Below the pieces are notes generated by a model. The model did no database searches. It had not been told where the DNA came from and was given only the letters and a program-made list of their open reading frames with translations. 63,922 nucleotides of DNA. It comes from Candidatus Muproteobacteria bacterium. GTDB lineage: Bacteria > Pseudomonadota > Gammaproteobacteria > Acidiferrobacterales > Sulfurifustaceae. The position numbers and the translations under genes were made by a program. The DNA is taken from positions 1-63,922 of the forward strand of contig DAIDLH010000040.1 in NCBI GenBank assembly GCA_027449605.1, given 5' to 3'. This document shows positions 1 to 8,508 of the stretch, piece after piece (position 1 is the first letter of the stretch; each line of letters starts with the position of its first letter).

Positions 1-837
1 GAACCTATCTCAAAATCATTAACAGCATGAACATGTACCTCTATAATCGTGTTCATGCTGCGCATGCGCGACGAGCACTGGGAACGGATCCGGGAACACT
101 TTCCCGAGGAACACATTCCGGAAGGACGTGCCGGTCGCAAACCCATTCCCACCCGCAAGGTCCTCGAAGCGGTGCTCTGGATTCTCAACACCGGCGCGCA
201 GTGGCACATGCTGCCGCAGGGCTATCCGAATTACAAAACGGTCCATCGCCGCTTTCAGCAGTGGTGTCGCAGCGAGGTGTTGCGAGCCGTCTTGACCGAT
301 CTGGCCAATACGCTTCGAGACGAAGGCGGTCTCGACGAATCGGAATGCTTCATCGACGCCACGTTCGCCTCGGCCAAGGGCGGCGGGGAGGAGATTGGCC
401 CGACCAAGCGCGGCAAAGGCGTGAAAATCATGGCGATCGTGGATCGCCACGGATTGCCGCTCGCGGTCAGCACGCACGCGGCGAACCATCACGAAGTGAC
501 CCTGGTGCAGTTGAGTTTCGACTTCTACATGATCGAGGCCAAGCCGGAGAACCTGATCGGCGACCGCGCGTACGACAGCGACCAGCTCGACGAAGCACTG
601 AAGCAAGAAGGCGTGGAGATGATCGCGCCGCATCGCGCGAACCGAAAGAAACGCCAGACACAGGACGGCCGGCGACTGCGCCGCTACGAGCGGCGCTGGC
701 TGGTGGAACGGTTCTTCGCCTGGATTCAATGGCAACGTCGGCTCCTGGTTCGTTGGGAGTACTACGCTCAAAATTTTCTCGGCTTTGTCCAACTGGCGGC
801 CATGGTTATTCTGCTGAAGCAATTTTGAGATAGGTTC
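1..837 (+). mobile_element. IS5-family insertion sequence, complete
   Basis: A complete single-gene IS. The first 16 bases (GAACCTATCTCAAAAT) are the exact reverse complement of bases 822-837, giving perfect 16-bp terminal inverted repeats around one transposase gene. Length and layout fit the IS5 family (IS427/IS1031-like groups). The window starts on the first base of the left repeat, so the left flank and any target duplication cannot be seen. The right repeat ends 37 bases before nrdR, so the element has probably separated nrdR from whatever used to lie upstream (glyA in many gammaproteobacteria; inference). Confidence 0.93.
49..828 (+). CDS. IS5-family DDE transposase
   Basis: Cuts and joins DNA at the ends of the surrounding IS. 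The 259-residue product has an N-terminal IS5-type DUF4096-like region (about residues 8-80, with NTGAQW and a GYPNYKTVHRRF-type stretch) followed by a DDE nuclease fold: D103 in FIDATF, D172 in IGDRAYDS and E220 in VERFFAW. The reading frame opens with GTG at 49; ATG at 55 or 64 is also possible. It is a single uninterrupted frame, unlike IS427-type elements that need a frameshift, so the element looks able to move. The stop codon lies 6 bases before the right terminal repeat begins. Confidence 0.93.
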   Translation: MFMLRMRDEHWERIREHFPEEHIPEGRAGRKPIPTRKVLEAVLWILNTGAQWHMLPQGYPNYKTVHRRFQQWCRSEVLRAVLTDLANTLRDEGGLDESECFIDATFASAKGGGEEIGPTKRGKGVKIMAIVDRHGLPLAVSTHAANHHEVTLVQLSFDFYMIEAKPENLIGDRAYDSDQLDEALKQEGVEMIAPHRANRKKRQTQDGRRLRRYERRWLVERFFAWIQWQRRLLVRWEYYAQNFLGFVQLAAMVILLKQF

Positions 838-874
838 TTGTCACTTGTAACTTGCCACTTGCTACTATTTTAAT

Positions 875-1438
875 ATGCGCTGCCCGTTCTGTTCCGCCGA
901 TGAAACCCGTGTCGTCGATTCGCGGCTTTCCGACGAAGGCGATTCCGTGCGCCGTCGCCGCGAGTGCGAGGTCTGCGGCGAGCGCTTCACCACCTTCGAG
1001 CGCGCCGAGCTGCGCCTGCCCCAGATCATCAAGTCCGACGGACGCCGCGAGCCGTTCAACGAAAAGAAATTGCATAACGGCCTGTCGCGCGCGCTCGAGA
1101 AACGTCCGGTGGACACCGACGCGATCGAGAAAATCATCGGCCGCATCCGGCACCAGCTCATGGCCAGCGGCGAAGGCGAGGTGCCGTCGCGCCAGATCGG
1201 CGAGTGGATCATGGAAGAGCTGAAAGACCTCGACGCGGTGGCGTACGTGCGTTTTGCCTCGGTGTATCGCAGCTTCCAGGACCTCAACGCGTTCCGCGAG
1301 GAAGTACAGCGCCTGCAGAACGAGCCGAGCGCCGAGACACGCCGCAAGCAGCTGTCGCTGATTCCGGAACCGGAAACGCCGTCCAAGCCGGGCGCCGTGC
1401 CGGGCCGCAAGCCGCACGCCGCGGGCAAGAAACCATGA
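875..1438 (+). CDS. nrdR: Transcriptional repressor NrdR
   Basis: Represses ribonucleotide reductase genes in response to dATP/ATP and binds NrdR boxes. The 187-residue protein begins with a zinc ribbon (C3, C6, C31, C34) followed by an ATP-cone domain at about residues 46-136. The C-terminal 40 residues are a low-complexity Pro/Lys-rich tail, making it longer than the usual 150-170. There is no clear Shine-Dalgarno before the ATG. The stop overlaps the ribD start (ATGA at 1435-1438), so the two genes are translationally coupled, the usual nrdR-ribD arrangement of gammaproteobacteria. The IS5 element ends 37 bases upstream. Confidence 0.96.
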   Translation: MRCPFCSADETRVVDSRLSDEGDSVRRRRECEVCGERFTTFERAELRLPQIIKSDGRREPFNEKKLHNGLSRALEKRPVDTDAIEKIIGRIRHQLMASGEGEVPSRQIGEWIMEELKDLDAVAYVRFASVYRSFQDLNAFREEVQRLQNEPSAETRRKQLSLIPEPETPSKPGAVPGRKPHAAGKKP

Positions 1439-2535
1439 CCACTTCCGCCGCCGATGCGCGCTTCATGGCGCGCGCCCTGCAACTCGCGCGCCGCGGGATG
1501 TACACGACCGATCCCAACCCGCGCGTCGGCTGCGTGATCGTGAAGGACGGAAAAATCATCGGCGAGGGCTGGCACGAGCGCGCCGGCCAGGCGCACGCCG
1601 AGATCAACGCGCTGAACCAGGCCGGCAAGATCCAGGCGCACAGCGCCGGCGTGTACCTGACGCTCGAACCCTGCTGCCATCACGGCCGCACGCCGCCGTG
1701 CACCCAGGCGCTGATCAAGACGGGCGTGACGCGGGTCGTGGCGGCGATGCGCGATCCGAACCCGCACGTGGCGGGCAAGGGCGTCAAGGAACTGGAGAGT
1801 CACGGCATCCGCGTGGACGTCGGGCTCATGGAGAAGGAGGCCGAGGCGCTCAATCCCGGATTCGTGAGCCGCATGAAGCGCGGCCGGCCTTACGTGCGTG
1901 TGAAGCTGGCCGCGAGTCTCGACGGGCGCACCGCGATGGCCCGCGGCGAGAGCAAGTGGATCACCGGCGAGGCGGCGCGCGCCGACGTGCAGAAATGGCG
2001 CGCGCGCAGTTCCGCGATCCTGACCGGCGTGAGCACGGTGCTGGCGGACGATCCGTCGCTGAACGTGCGCGACTTCAAGACCGGCCGCCAGCCGATGCGC
2101 GTGGTGGTGGACAGCCGGTTGCGGATGCCGGCCACGGCGCGCCTGTTGCGCGGCGAGGGCAAGACGCTGGTGGTGACGGCGAGCGGGGACGCGACATTGA
2201 CGGATAAATTGCGAAAGGCCGGCGCCGAAGTGGCGAACATGCCGACGCCGGAGAAGACCGTGGACTTGGAAACGCTGATGAAGCATCTTGCCTGGCTGGA
2301 AATGAACGAAGTGCTGGTCGAGGCGGGCGCGACCCTGTGCGGCGCGCTGCTGTGGGCGAACCTGGTGGACGAGCTGGTGCTCTATTACGCGCCGCACGTC
2401 ATGGGCGGCCATGAGCGCGGCATGTTCATGTTGCCGCCGCTGGCGCGCATGGCGGACCGGATCAATCTCGACATCCAGGACGTCCGGCCCATCGGCAAGG
2501 ACTGGCGGATGATCGCGAGGGTGAGCCAAAAGTAA
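1435..2535 (+). CDS. ribD: Bifunctional diaminohydroxyphosphoribosylaminopyrimidine deaminase / uracil reductase RibD
   Basis: Catalyses the second and third steps of riboflavin synthesis: deamination and then NADPH-dependent reduction of the pyrimidine intermediate. Of 366 residues, the first ~145 form a cytidine-deaminase-like domain with zinc ligands H54 (HAE, catalytic E56), C80 and C89 in an [12 protein letters not shown]-type motif. The remainder is the RibD C-terminal reductase, with a GRTAM stretch and a [14 protein letters not shown] region. The start ATG overlaps the nrdR stop; longer upstream reading in this frame belongs to an nrdR shadow. ribE follows after 10 bases. Confidence 0.97.
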   Translation: MTTSAADARFMARALQLARRGMYTTDPNPRVGCVIVKDGKIIGEGWHERAGQAHAEINALNQAGKIQAHSAGVYLTLEPCCHHGRTPPCTQALIKTGVTRVVAAMRDPNPHVAGKGVKELESHGIRVDVGLMEKEAEALNPGFVSRMKRGRPYVRVKLAASLDGRTAMARGESKWITGEAARADVQKWRARSSAILTGVSTVLADDPSLNVRDFKTGRQPMRVVVDSRLRMPATARLLRGEGKTLVVTASGDATLTDKLRKAGAEVANMPTPEKTVDLETLMKHLAWLEMNEVLVEAGATLCGALLWANLVDELVLYYAPHVMGGHERGMFMLPPLARMADRINLDIQDVRPIGKDWRMIARVSQK

Positions 2536-2545
2536 GGCGCACAAC

Positions 2546-3202
2546 ATGTTCACCGGAATCATTCAATCGATCGGAAAAATCGCCGCCCTGGAACAGAAGG
2601 GCGGCGACGCCCGTCTGCGCATCGCCACCGGCAAGCTCGACATGTCGGACGTGAAGACCGGCGACAGCATCGCCGTCGGCGGCGTCTGTCTGACGGCGGT
2701 GACGCATTCCGCGGGGGATTTCACCGCGGATGTCTCCGGTGAAACCCTGTCACGCACCACGCTCGGCCGCTTGCGCGCGGGCGACGCCGTGAACCTGGAA
2801 AAGGCCCTGACGCTGTCCACGCCGCTGGGCGGGCACCTGGTGAGCGGTCACGTGGACGGCGTCGGCGCCGTCATCGGCCGTCACGATGCCGGCCGTTCGG
2901 TGCGGTTCCGGTTCAGGGCGCCGGCGGCGCTGGCCAGATACATCGCGGAAAAGGGTTCCATCTGCGTCGACGGCGTGAGTCTGACCGTGAACGCCGTCGA
3001 GGGCGCGGAGTTCGAGGTCAACATCGTCCCGCACACGCTGACGGAAACGACGCTCGGCGCGCTCAAGAGCGGCGCCGAGGTCAATCTCGAGGTGGATATT
3101 CTGGCGCGTTACCTGGAACGGCTGATGCTGGGCGAGCGCGCGGCGGAAAACGGTTCGGCGATCACCCGCGAGTTTCTCGCCAAACACGGGTTCATGAAAT
3201 AA
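2546..3202 (+). CDS. ribE: Riboflavin synthase alpha subunit
   Basis: Dismutates two 6,7-dimethyl-8-ribityllumazine molecules to riboflavin plus the pyrimidine precursor. The 218-residue product starts with the diagnostic MFTGIIQ and carries two tandem lumazine-binding barrels (about 1-97 and 98-195), each with a GDS/GS-I-V/C-V-G/D-GVSLTV-type block. It lies 10 bases after ribD in the same operon. The expected next gene, ribBA, is not adjacent: two minus-strand genes (3209-5106) intervene. Confidence 0.97.
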   Translation: MFTGIIQSIGKIAALEQKGGDARLRIATGKLDMSDVKTGDSIAVGGVCLTAVTHSAGDFTADVSGETLSRTTLGRLRAGDAVNLEKALTLSTPLGGHLVSGHVDGVGAVIGRHDAGRSVRFRFRAPAALARYIAEKGSICVDGVSLTVNAVEGAEFEVNIVPHTLTETTLGALKSGAEVNLEVDILARYLERLMLGERAAENGSAITREFLAKHGFMK

Positions 3203-3208
3203 CCGGTT

Positions 3209-3799
3209 TTATTGCCGCGGCAGCACCTGGAAGTTGGCGCTGGTCTTGGCGAGCACGACGGTTTTGGACTTCTTGCCGGTCTTCATGATCAGCTTGCTGA
3301 CGACTCGGTATTTCCCGAGCGGAGTGGTTTCGGGTATCGGCAGCCGCGTTTCCCCGGTGTAGTAACCGCTGGTGCGCAACTGATCGCCGATCGATTCGGT
3401 TTTGGTCGCAACCCGCATGCCGTTGGCCGCGTAGATTTCGCGCACTTCCTCCAGCGTCCGGTTCTGACGGACGTTCTGCTGGAGATAGATTTCCCTGCGG
3501 ATAACGAGATGGCGGCAGGGTCTGATCCCGGCCGGTTCGAGTTGCATCCGGTACAGGCGGACGACGGGTTTGACGCCGCGCGGCAGCGGCTTGAAGTTGC
3601 GCGCGGCGGATTCGGTGTCGGTTTCGGAGAAACGGTACTGCGTCGAATAATCCTGATCCTTGCGGGATTCCTCGAATTGCGCGCAGGTTTCCTCGCGATG
3701 CGTCGCGCAGCCGGAGGCGAGCAGGCTCAGTCCGATAAGAATTGCCGGGCTCAGCCGGCGCGGACGAAGGAAGCGCCGGGCGAATGTCATGTCAGTCAA
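3209..3799 (-). CDS. Putative lipoprotein of unknown function
   Basis: A 196-residue protein that I do not recognise. It has a basic N-terminus (RRFLRPRR), a hydrophobic stretch (AILIGLSLL) and a lipobox-like LLASGCA with Cys near residue 31, so a lipid-anchored protein is predicted. The rest is soluble and basic with no clear motif. It ends 7 bases from the convergent ribE stop and begins 21 bases downstream of the kinase gene 3820-5106, which is on the same strand. The pair is probably co-transcribed, so a partner or target of the kinase is a reasonable guess only. Confidence 0.75.
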   Translation of the reverse strand: MTDMTFARRFLRPRRLSPAILIGLSLLASGCATHREETCAQFEESRKDQDYSTQYRFSETDTESAARNFKPLPRGVKPVVRLYRMQLEPAGIRPCRHLVIRREIYLQQNVRQNRTLEEVREIYAANGMRVATKTESIGDQLRTSGYYTGETRLPIPETTPLGKYRVVSKLIMKTGKKSKTVVLAKTSANFQVLPRQ

Positions 3800-3819
3800 C
3801 GGCGATGCTCCGTGGTGAT

Positions 3820-5106
3820 TCAGCCGCCCCAGGCCTGACGCAAGGTATCGTAATTATCCCGGGTCTTTCTGACGCCGAACGATCTTGATCCGGAGCCATT
3901 GGCGGACAGGGAAACCGGTTGACGGCGTGCCGACGGGGTTGGTTTTTGCTGAGCGCTTCTTTGAACGGCGACATTGGCCGCAAGAATATTATTCTGCGGC
4001 GTTTTGTGCAACGGATGGATGTCGAGCGCCGTCACCAGCAACAGCGCCATCGCGATCAGCGAAAGCTCCAGCCACGCTCCGCCCCAGATGCGTTGCCGCG
4101 CCGATTCGTCCCGGCGCTTCCAGGGGCGGTGTTGCTGGAAGCTCGTGTCGCCGGCGAGGGCGGAATGACGGCGTTCCACGAGACCGAGCTTGAGCAGGGC
4201 GGTGCGGAATTCCGCCGCGGTCTGGAAGCGCCGGTTCGGATCTTTCTCCATCGCCTTGAGGATGACCGCTTCCAGCTCGCGCGGCAGTCGTCGCTGGAAT
4301 TCCTTCGGGCTCGGCGGATTTTCCTGTACATGCGCGTGCATGAGCCCGTAATCGCTGCGGCGCTCGAACGGCAGACGGCCGGTGACCGCCTCGAACAGGC
4401 TGACGCCGAGCGTGTACACGTCGGAGCGGCAGTCGGTCTCGCGGCCGTTGATCTGTTCCGGCGAAATGTAGAGCAGCGTCCCGACCATGATGCCCTTCTG
4501 GGACGGGTCGTGGTTGTCCATGAGCCGCGCGATGCCGAAGTCCATCAGTTTGATGACGCCGTCGCGGGTGATGAAGATGTTGCTCGGCTTGAGGTCGCGG
4601 TGCACCACGCCCATCTGGTGCACGTGCTCCACGCCGCGCAACGCCTGATCGAAAATGCGTATCGCCTCGGAGGCCGGCAGCGGGCCGTAATGACGCAGGC
4701 GGTTTTCCAGCGTTTCCCCTTCGACGTACTCGAGCACCAGTATCTCTCCGGCCGGATGTTCCATCAGCTCGTAGAGGGTGATGATGTGCGGGCTGTTCAG
4801 CCGCGCCTGGGCCTGGGCTTCGGTATGGAAACGCTTGAGATATTCGGAGTGCCGGCAGAGCTGCGGCGGCAGCACCTTGATCGCCACGGTGCGGTTCAGT
4901 TCGGTATCGTGGGCGCGGTACACCACGCCCATGCCGCCGACGCCCACGCGGCTCAACGTCAGGTATCGACCGACCATGCTGCCGGGTTCGAGCACCTCCG
5001 GAACCGGATCGTCCCCGGTGCGTGTCGCGGCGATCTGCGCCCGCCTTTCGGTGAAACGGTCGGAGATAATGATGGTGCTTTGCAACTTGTCGGCTTTGGC
5101 GGCCAT
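3820..5106 (-). CDS. Membrane-anchored PknB-type serine/threonine protein kinase
   Basis: A eukaryotic-type Hanks kinase of 428 residues. The domain (about 46-305) has the glycine loop GVGGMG (55-60), the ATP-anchoring lysine in VAIK (K77), the catalytic loop HRDLKPSN (H169-R170-D171) and DFG (189-191), followed by an APE-like SPEQ, so it should be active. One transmembrane helix is predicted at about 344-362. The 66-residue tail beyond it is Ser/Arg-rich and lacks PASTA repeats. The kinase is therefore cytoplasmic with a short periplasmic tail. Together with the downstream lipoprotein gene it splits the rib operon between ribE and ribBA. Confidence 0.93.
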   Translation of the reverse strand: MAAKADKLQSTIIISDRFTERRAQIAATRTGDDPVPEVLEPGSMVGRYLTLSRVGVGGMGVVYRAHDTELNRTVAIKVLPPQLCRHSEYLKRFHTEAQAQARLNSPHIITLYELMEHPAGEILVLEYVEGETLENRLRHYGPLPASEAIRIFDQALRGVEHVHQMGVVHRDLKPSNIFITRDGVIKLMDFGIARLMDNHDPSQKGIMVGTLLYISPEQINGRETDCRSDVYTLGVSLFEAVTGRLPFERRSDYGLMHAHVQENPPSPKEFQRRLPRELEAVILKAMEKDPNRRFQTAAEFRTALLKLGLVERRHSALAGDTSFQQHRPWKRRDESARQRIWGGAWLELSLIAMALLLVTALDIHPLHKTPQNNILAANVAVQRSAQQKPTPSARRQPVSLSANGSGSRSFGVRKTRDNYDTLRQAWGG

Positions 5107-5344
5107 GGGTTTTTAGTGTCCGGAACCGGGAAAAATCCCGCGGATTCCGCCCTCCCTGGCAGTACCCGCGTAAGCATTAAGTATGGTGCGGGAAGCGTGA
5201 AACGCATGACGGTGCGGGACGGAAGACCGGGATAGTCCGACAAGCGGCGGGCCGGGTTTAAGCGCCGGATCCGGCTGGGATCAGCGCATCCGGCGCGAAA
5301 ATAGGTGATAATGCACGCCCAATCCCGGAATTATTAAAGAATTT

Positions 5345-6517
5345 ATGCCGATAAGCCCGGCAGTTGAGATCATTGACGAGCTGAAACGCGGCCGCATGGT
5401 CGTGCTGATGGACGACGAAGACCGCGAGAACGAAGGCGACCTGGTCATGGCCGCCGTGCACGCGCGTCCGGAAGATGTCAATTTCATGGCGCGCTTCGGC
5501 CGCGGGTTGATCTGCCTCACGCTGACGCAGGATCGCTGCCGGCAGTTGCAGTTGCCGCTCATGGTCAGCGACACGCATCACCGGCGCGCGACCAATTTCA
5601 CCGTCTCCATCGAGGCGGCCGAGGGCGTGACCACCGGCATTTCCGCCGCCGACCGCGCGCGCACCATCCAGGCGGCGGTCAAAAAGGACGCCAAGCCGGG
5701 CGACATCGTCCAGCCGGGACATATTTTTCCGTTGATGGCGCAACGCGGCGGCGTGCTCGCGCGCGCCGGGCACACCGAGGCCGGCGTGGACCTCGCGCGC
5801 CTCGCGGGACTGGAACCGGCGAGCGTGATCTGCGAAATCATGAACGAAGACGGCACCATGGCGCGGCTGCCGGAGCTTGAAGAGTTCGCGCGCCGGCACG
5901 GACTCAAGATCGGCACCATCGCCGATCTCATCCGCTACCGCACCGAGCATGAATCCACCATTCAGCGCGTCGGCGAGTGCACGATGCCGACGGAATTCGG
6001 CGACTTTCGCGTCGTCGCCTATCACGACGACATCGGCGACGCGGTGCATCTCGCGCTGGTGCGCGGCGACATCCAGCGCGACCGGCCGGTGCTGGTGCGG
6101 GTGCACGTGCAGGAAAGTCTGCTCGATCTCGTCACCACCGCGCATCGCGCCGGTTCCTGGACTCTGCACGAAGCGCTGGCGCATGTCACGGAGGAAGGTT
6201 CCGGCATCGTGGTCATCCTGCAGCAGGAGGAAAAGCCCGCCGACCTGGTGCAGCGCATCCGGCATTTTCAGGCGCAGGGCAAAGCATTAGAATCGGGCTC
6301 GGGGAAGCCGGGGCGCGCCGAAATGCGCACCTATGGCCTCGGCAGCCAGATTCTCGCCGACCTCGGCGTGGGCAAGATGCGCGTGCTGGGCCATGCGAAG
6401 AAGACGCCCGGCCTGTCGGGTTTCGGGCTGGAAATAGTCGCGTACGTGGAAAACAACCCAGCGCTGCTCTCAGTTAATCGGCGCAATCAGAACAAAGAGA
6501 AAAAGGTAACCGGATGA
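5345..6517 (+). CDS. ribB: 3,4-dihydroxy-2-butanone-4-phosphate synthase with degenerate GTP cyclohydrolase II domain (RibBX type)
   Basis: Makes the four-carbon riboflavin precursor from ribulose-5-phosphate. The N-terminal ~200 residues are a full RibB domain ([11 protein letters not shown] near 23-33, [16 protein letters not shown] further on). Residues about 208-370 are homologous to GTP cyclohydrolase II, but the zinc-binding cysteines and the S-xxC-x-C block are absent; the equivalent stretch reads [11 protein letters not shown]. The second domain is thus probably not a cyclohydrolase, as in the RibBX proteins of many gammaproteobacteria, and a separate ribA is expected elsewhere. Its stop overlaps the ribH start (ATGA). 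Confidence 0.93.
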   Translation: MPISPAVEIIDELKRGRMVVLMDDEDRENEGDLVMAAVHARPEDVNFMARFGRGLICLTLTQDRCRQLQLPLMVSDTHHRRATNFTVSIEAAEGVTTGISAADRARTIQAAVKKDAKPGDIVQPGHIFPLMAQRGGVLARAGHTEAGVDLARLAGLEPASVICEIMNEDGTMARLPELEEFARRHGLKIGTIADLIRYRTEHESTIQRVGECTMPTEFGDFRVVAYHDDIGDAVHLALVRGDIQRDRPVLVRVHVQESLLDLVTTAHRAGSWTLHEALAHVTEEGSGIVVILQQEEKPADLVQRIRHFQAQGKALESGSGKPGRAEMRTYGLGSQILADLGVGKMRVLGHAKKTPGLSGFGLEIVAYVENNPALLSVNRRNQNKEKKVTG

Positions 6518-6990
6518 GTGACATAAAAAACATTGACGGCGATCTGATCGCCCGCACCGCGCGTTTCGGCATCGCGCTCGGACGTTTCAACGGTTTCATC
6601 GGCGAGCGGCTGCTCGAAGGCGCGGTCGATACGCTGTTGCGTCACGGCGCCGAAGCGGCCAATATCGAGGTGGTGCGCGTACCCGGCGCGTTTGAAATGC
6701 CGCTCGCGCTCAAGACTATGGCCGCGTCCAGAAAATACGACGCGCTGATCGCGCTGGGCGCGGTGATACGCGGCGAGACGCCGCACTTCGAATACGTCGC
6801 CGGCGAGTGCGCCAAGGGCGTGGCGCAGGTGGGCATGCAGTTCGACCTGCCGGTGGCTTTTGGCGTGCTGACGGTGGATACTATCGAGCAGGCGATCGAG
6901 CGCGCCGGCGCCAAGGCCGGCAACAAGGGCGTGGATGCCGCGTTGACCGCCATCGAGATGGTCAATCTTCTCAAGAAACTTCGCGTTTGA
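6514..6990 (+). CDS. ribH: 6,7-dimethyl-8-ribityllumazine synthase
   Basis: Condenses the RibB product with the RibD product to give lumazine, the substrate of riboflavin synthase. The 158-residue protein has the standard family length and blocks: RFNGFI near the N-terminus, [24 protein letters not shown] and a [12 protein letters not shown] stretch, with the catalytic His in the TPHFEYV block. It overlaps ribB by 4 bases and is followed after 9 bases by nusB, the conserved ribH-nusB pair. Confidence 0.97.
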   Translation: MSDIKNIDGDLIARTARFGIALGRFNGFIGERLLEGAVDTLLRHGAEAANIEVVRVPGAFEMPLALKTMAASRKYDALIALGAVIRGETPHFEYVAGECAKGVAQVGMQFDLPVAFGVLTVDTIEQAIERAGAKAGNKGVDAALTAIEMVNLLKKLRV

Positions 6991-6999
6991 GGGGGCCCC

Positions 7000-7440
7000 A
7001 TGAACAAGGGCAGTCGTCACAAGGCGCGTCGCGCCGCCGTGCAGGCCCTGTACCAGTGGCAGCTGACGCAGCAGCCGCCGGGAGACATTGAAGATCATTT
7101 CATCCTCGACCACGAGATGAATGACGTCGACGTCGATTATTTCCATCATCTGGTGCGCGAGATTCCGCTGCACATTCACGAACTGGACGATCACATTTCC
7201 CCGCACCTCGACCGCAAGCTGAACGACGTGGACCCGGTCGAGCTCGCCTGCCTGCGCATCGGCACCTACGAGTTCGAGTTTCATCCCGAGATTCCCTACA
7301 AGGTCATCCTCAACGAATCCGTGGAGCTGGCGAAAACCTTCGGCGCCGAGCACGGCCACAAGTACGTCAACGCCATTCTCGACAAGGTCGCCGCCGGTCT
7401 GCGCGCGAGTGAAATCAAGTCGGCCCATTCCACGGCCTGA
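7000..7440 (+). CDS. nusB: Transcription antitermination factor NusB
   Basis: Binds boxA RNA with NusE (S10) and supports rRNA antitermination. The 146-residue all-helical protein starts KGSRHKARRAAVQALYQWQ, the typical arginine-rich RNA-binding opening, and ends with the conserved EIPYKVILNESVELAKTFG and KYVNAILDKVA blocks. A GGGG stretch lies just upstream of the ATG. It is followed by thiL after 9 bases. Confidence 0.96.
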   Translation: MNKGSRHKARRAAVQALYQWQLTQQPPGDIEDHFILDHEMNDVDVDYFHHLVREIPLHIHELDDHISPHLDRKLNDVDPVELACLRIGTYEFEFHPEIPYKVILNESVELAKTFGAEHGHKYVNAILDKVAAGLRASEIKSAHSTA

Positions 7441-7449
7441 CCCCGGTCA

Positions 7450-8409
7450 TTGAACGAGTTAGAGCTGATCCGCCACTTCTTCGCGCGCCAGCCGGTGTCG
7501 CGCGCCGACGTGGCCGCCGGCATCGGTGACGATTGCGCGCTGCTGCGTCCGCCCGCGGGCCAATCGCTCGCGGTGACTTCCGACCTGCTGGTGTCGGGCG
7601 TGCATTTTCTGCCGGACGCCGATCCGGTTTCCCTCGGTCACAAGGCGCTCGCGGTCAATCTCAGCGACCTGGCCGCGATGGGCGCGGAACCGGCTTGGTT
7701 TCTGCTGAATCTGGTGCTGCCCGAGGCGGATGCGCCGTGGCTCGAGCGGTTCTGCCGGGGAATGTTCGATCTCGCGCGCCAATACGACGTGCAGCTCGTC
7801 GGCGGCGACACCTCGCGTGGACCGCTGACGATTGGCATCGAGGCGCATGGTTTCGTGCCCGAAGGCGCGGCTTTGCGGCGTTCCGGCGCTCGTGTTGGCG
7901 ACCGGGTTTACGTGACCGGCACGCTCGGCGACGCGGCCGTGGCGCTCTTGCACCGGTTGGGCAAAGAGCGGCTTTCCGAAGCTGACTTCGCGGCGCTCGT
8001 GGAACGTCTCGACTGGCCCGTGCCACGGGTGCGCGAAGGCATGGCGCTGCGCGGGATCGCGACCGGCGCGATCGATATTTCCGACGGGCTGCTGGCGGAT
8101 CTCGGGCATGTCCTGGAAATGAGCCGGGTCGGCGCGCGTATTTTTCTGGATAAAATACCGTTGTCGCCGATTTGCCGGGAGCATGTCGGGAAATCCGGCT
8201 GGGAAGCGGCGCTGGCCATGGGCGACGATTACGAGTTGTGCTTTACCGTGCCGACGAAAAACACCGGAGCGTTGGAGAAACTTCAGTTCGCCTGTGGGCT
8301 GCATTGCATCGGGGAGATCGAAGCCGAGCCAAGCCTGCGCATCGTGGATGAATCGGGCAAGCCTTACCACCCGACGTTCACGGGCCACGACCACTTTGCC
8401 GGGAAATGA
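7450..8409 (+). CDS. thiL: Thiamine-monophosphate kinase
   Basis: Phosphorylates thiamine monophosphate to the active diphosphate cofactor. The 319-residue protein has the PurM/AIR-synthase-like ThiL fold: GIGDDCALL at the N-terminus, VTSDLLVSGVHF, the metal-binding GGDTSRGP and a GAIDISDGLLADL block. No ATG is available near the N-terminus, and the TTG at 7450, 10 bases after the nusB stop, gives the canonical NELELIRHFF opening. nusB-thiL adjacency is conserved; the usual next gene, pgpA, is absent and purT follows instead. Confidence 0.95.
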   Translation: MNELELIRHFFARQPVSRADVAAGIGDDCALLRPPAGQSLAVTSDLLVSGVHFLPDADPVSLGHKALAVNLSDLAAMGAEPAWFLLNLVLPEADAPWLERFCRGMFDLARQYDVQLVGGDTSRGPLTIGIEAHGFVPEGAALRRSGARVGDRVYVTGTLGDAAVALLHRLGKERLSEADFAALVERLDWPVPRVREGMALRGIATGAIDISDGLLADLGHVLEMSRVGARIFLDKIPLSPICREHVGKSGWEAALAMGDDYELCFTVPTKNTGALEKLQFACGLHCIGEIEAEPSLRIVDESGKPYHPTFTGHDHFAGK

Positions 8410-8482
8410 ATAGACAGGATTAAAGAAAATATTTTTTAGTTTTAATCTTGTTAATCCTCTTTTAATCCTGTTAATCCTGTGA
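8410..8482. repeat. Dispersed palindromic repeat, 'ttaatcctg' family, copy 1
   Basis: Starts with gacaggattaaa and ends with tandem copies of a ttaatcctgtt-like unit, so the two sides can pair. The same sequence family recurs at 36537-36606, next to ubiG. It fills most of the gap between thiL and purT. Function is unknown; small repeats of this kind are often found between genes. Confidence 0.75.
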
Positions 8483-8508
8483 ATTCTTTTTTGAGAAGGA
8501 AATAAAAA

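Noticed and set aside
5107-5344. FMN riboswitch upstream of ribB
   Set aside because: I looked for the conserved FMN-element words and stems and did not find them; only a weak gataat -10-like word at 5307-5312.
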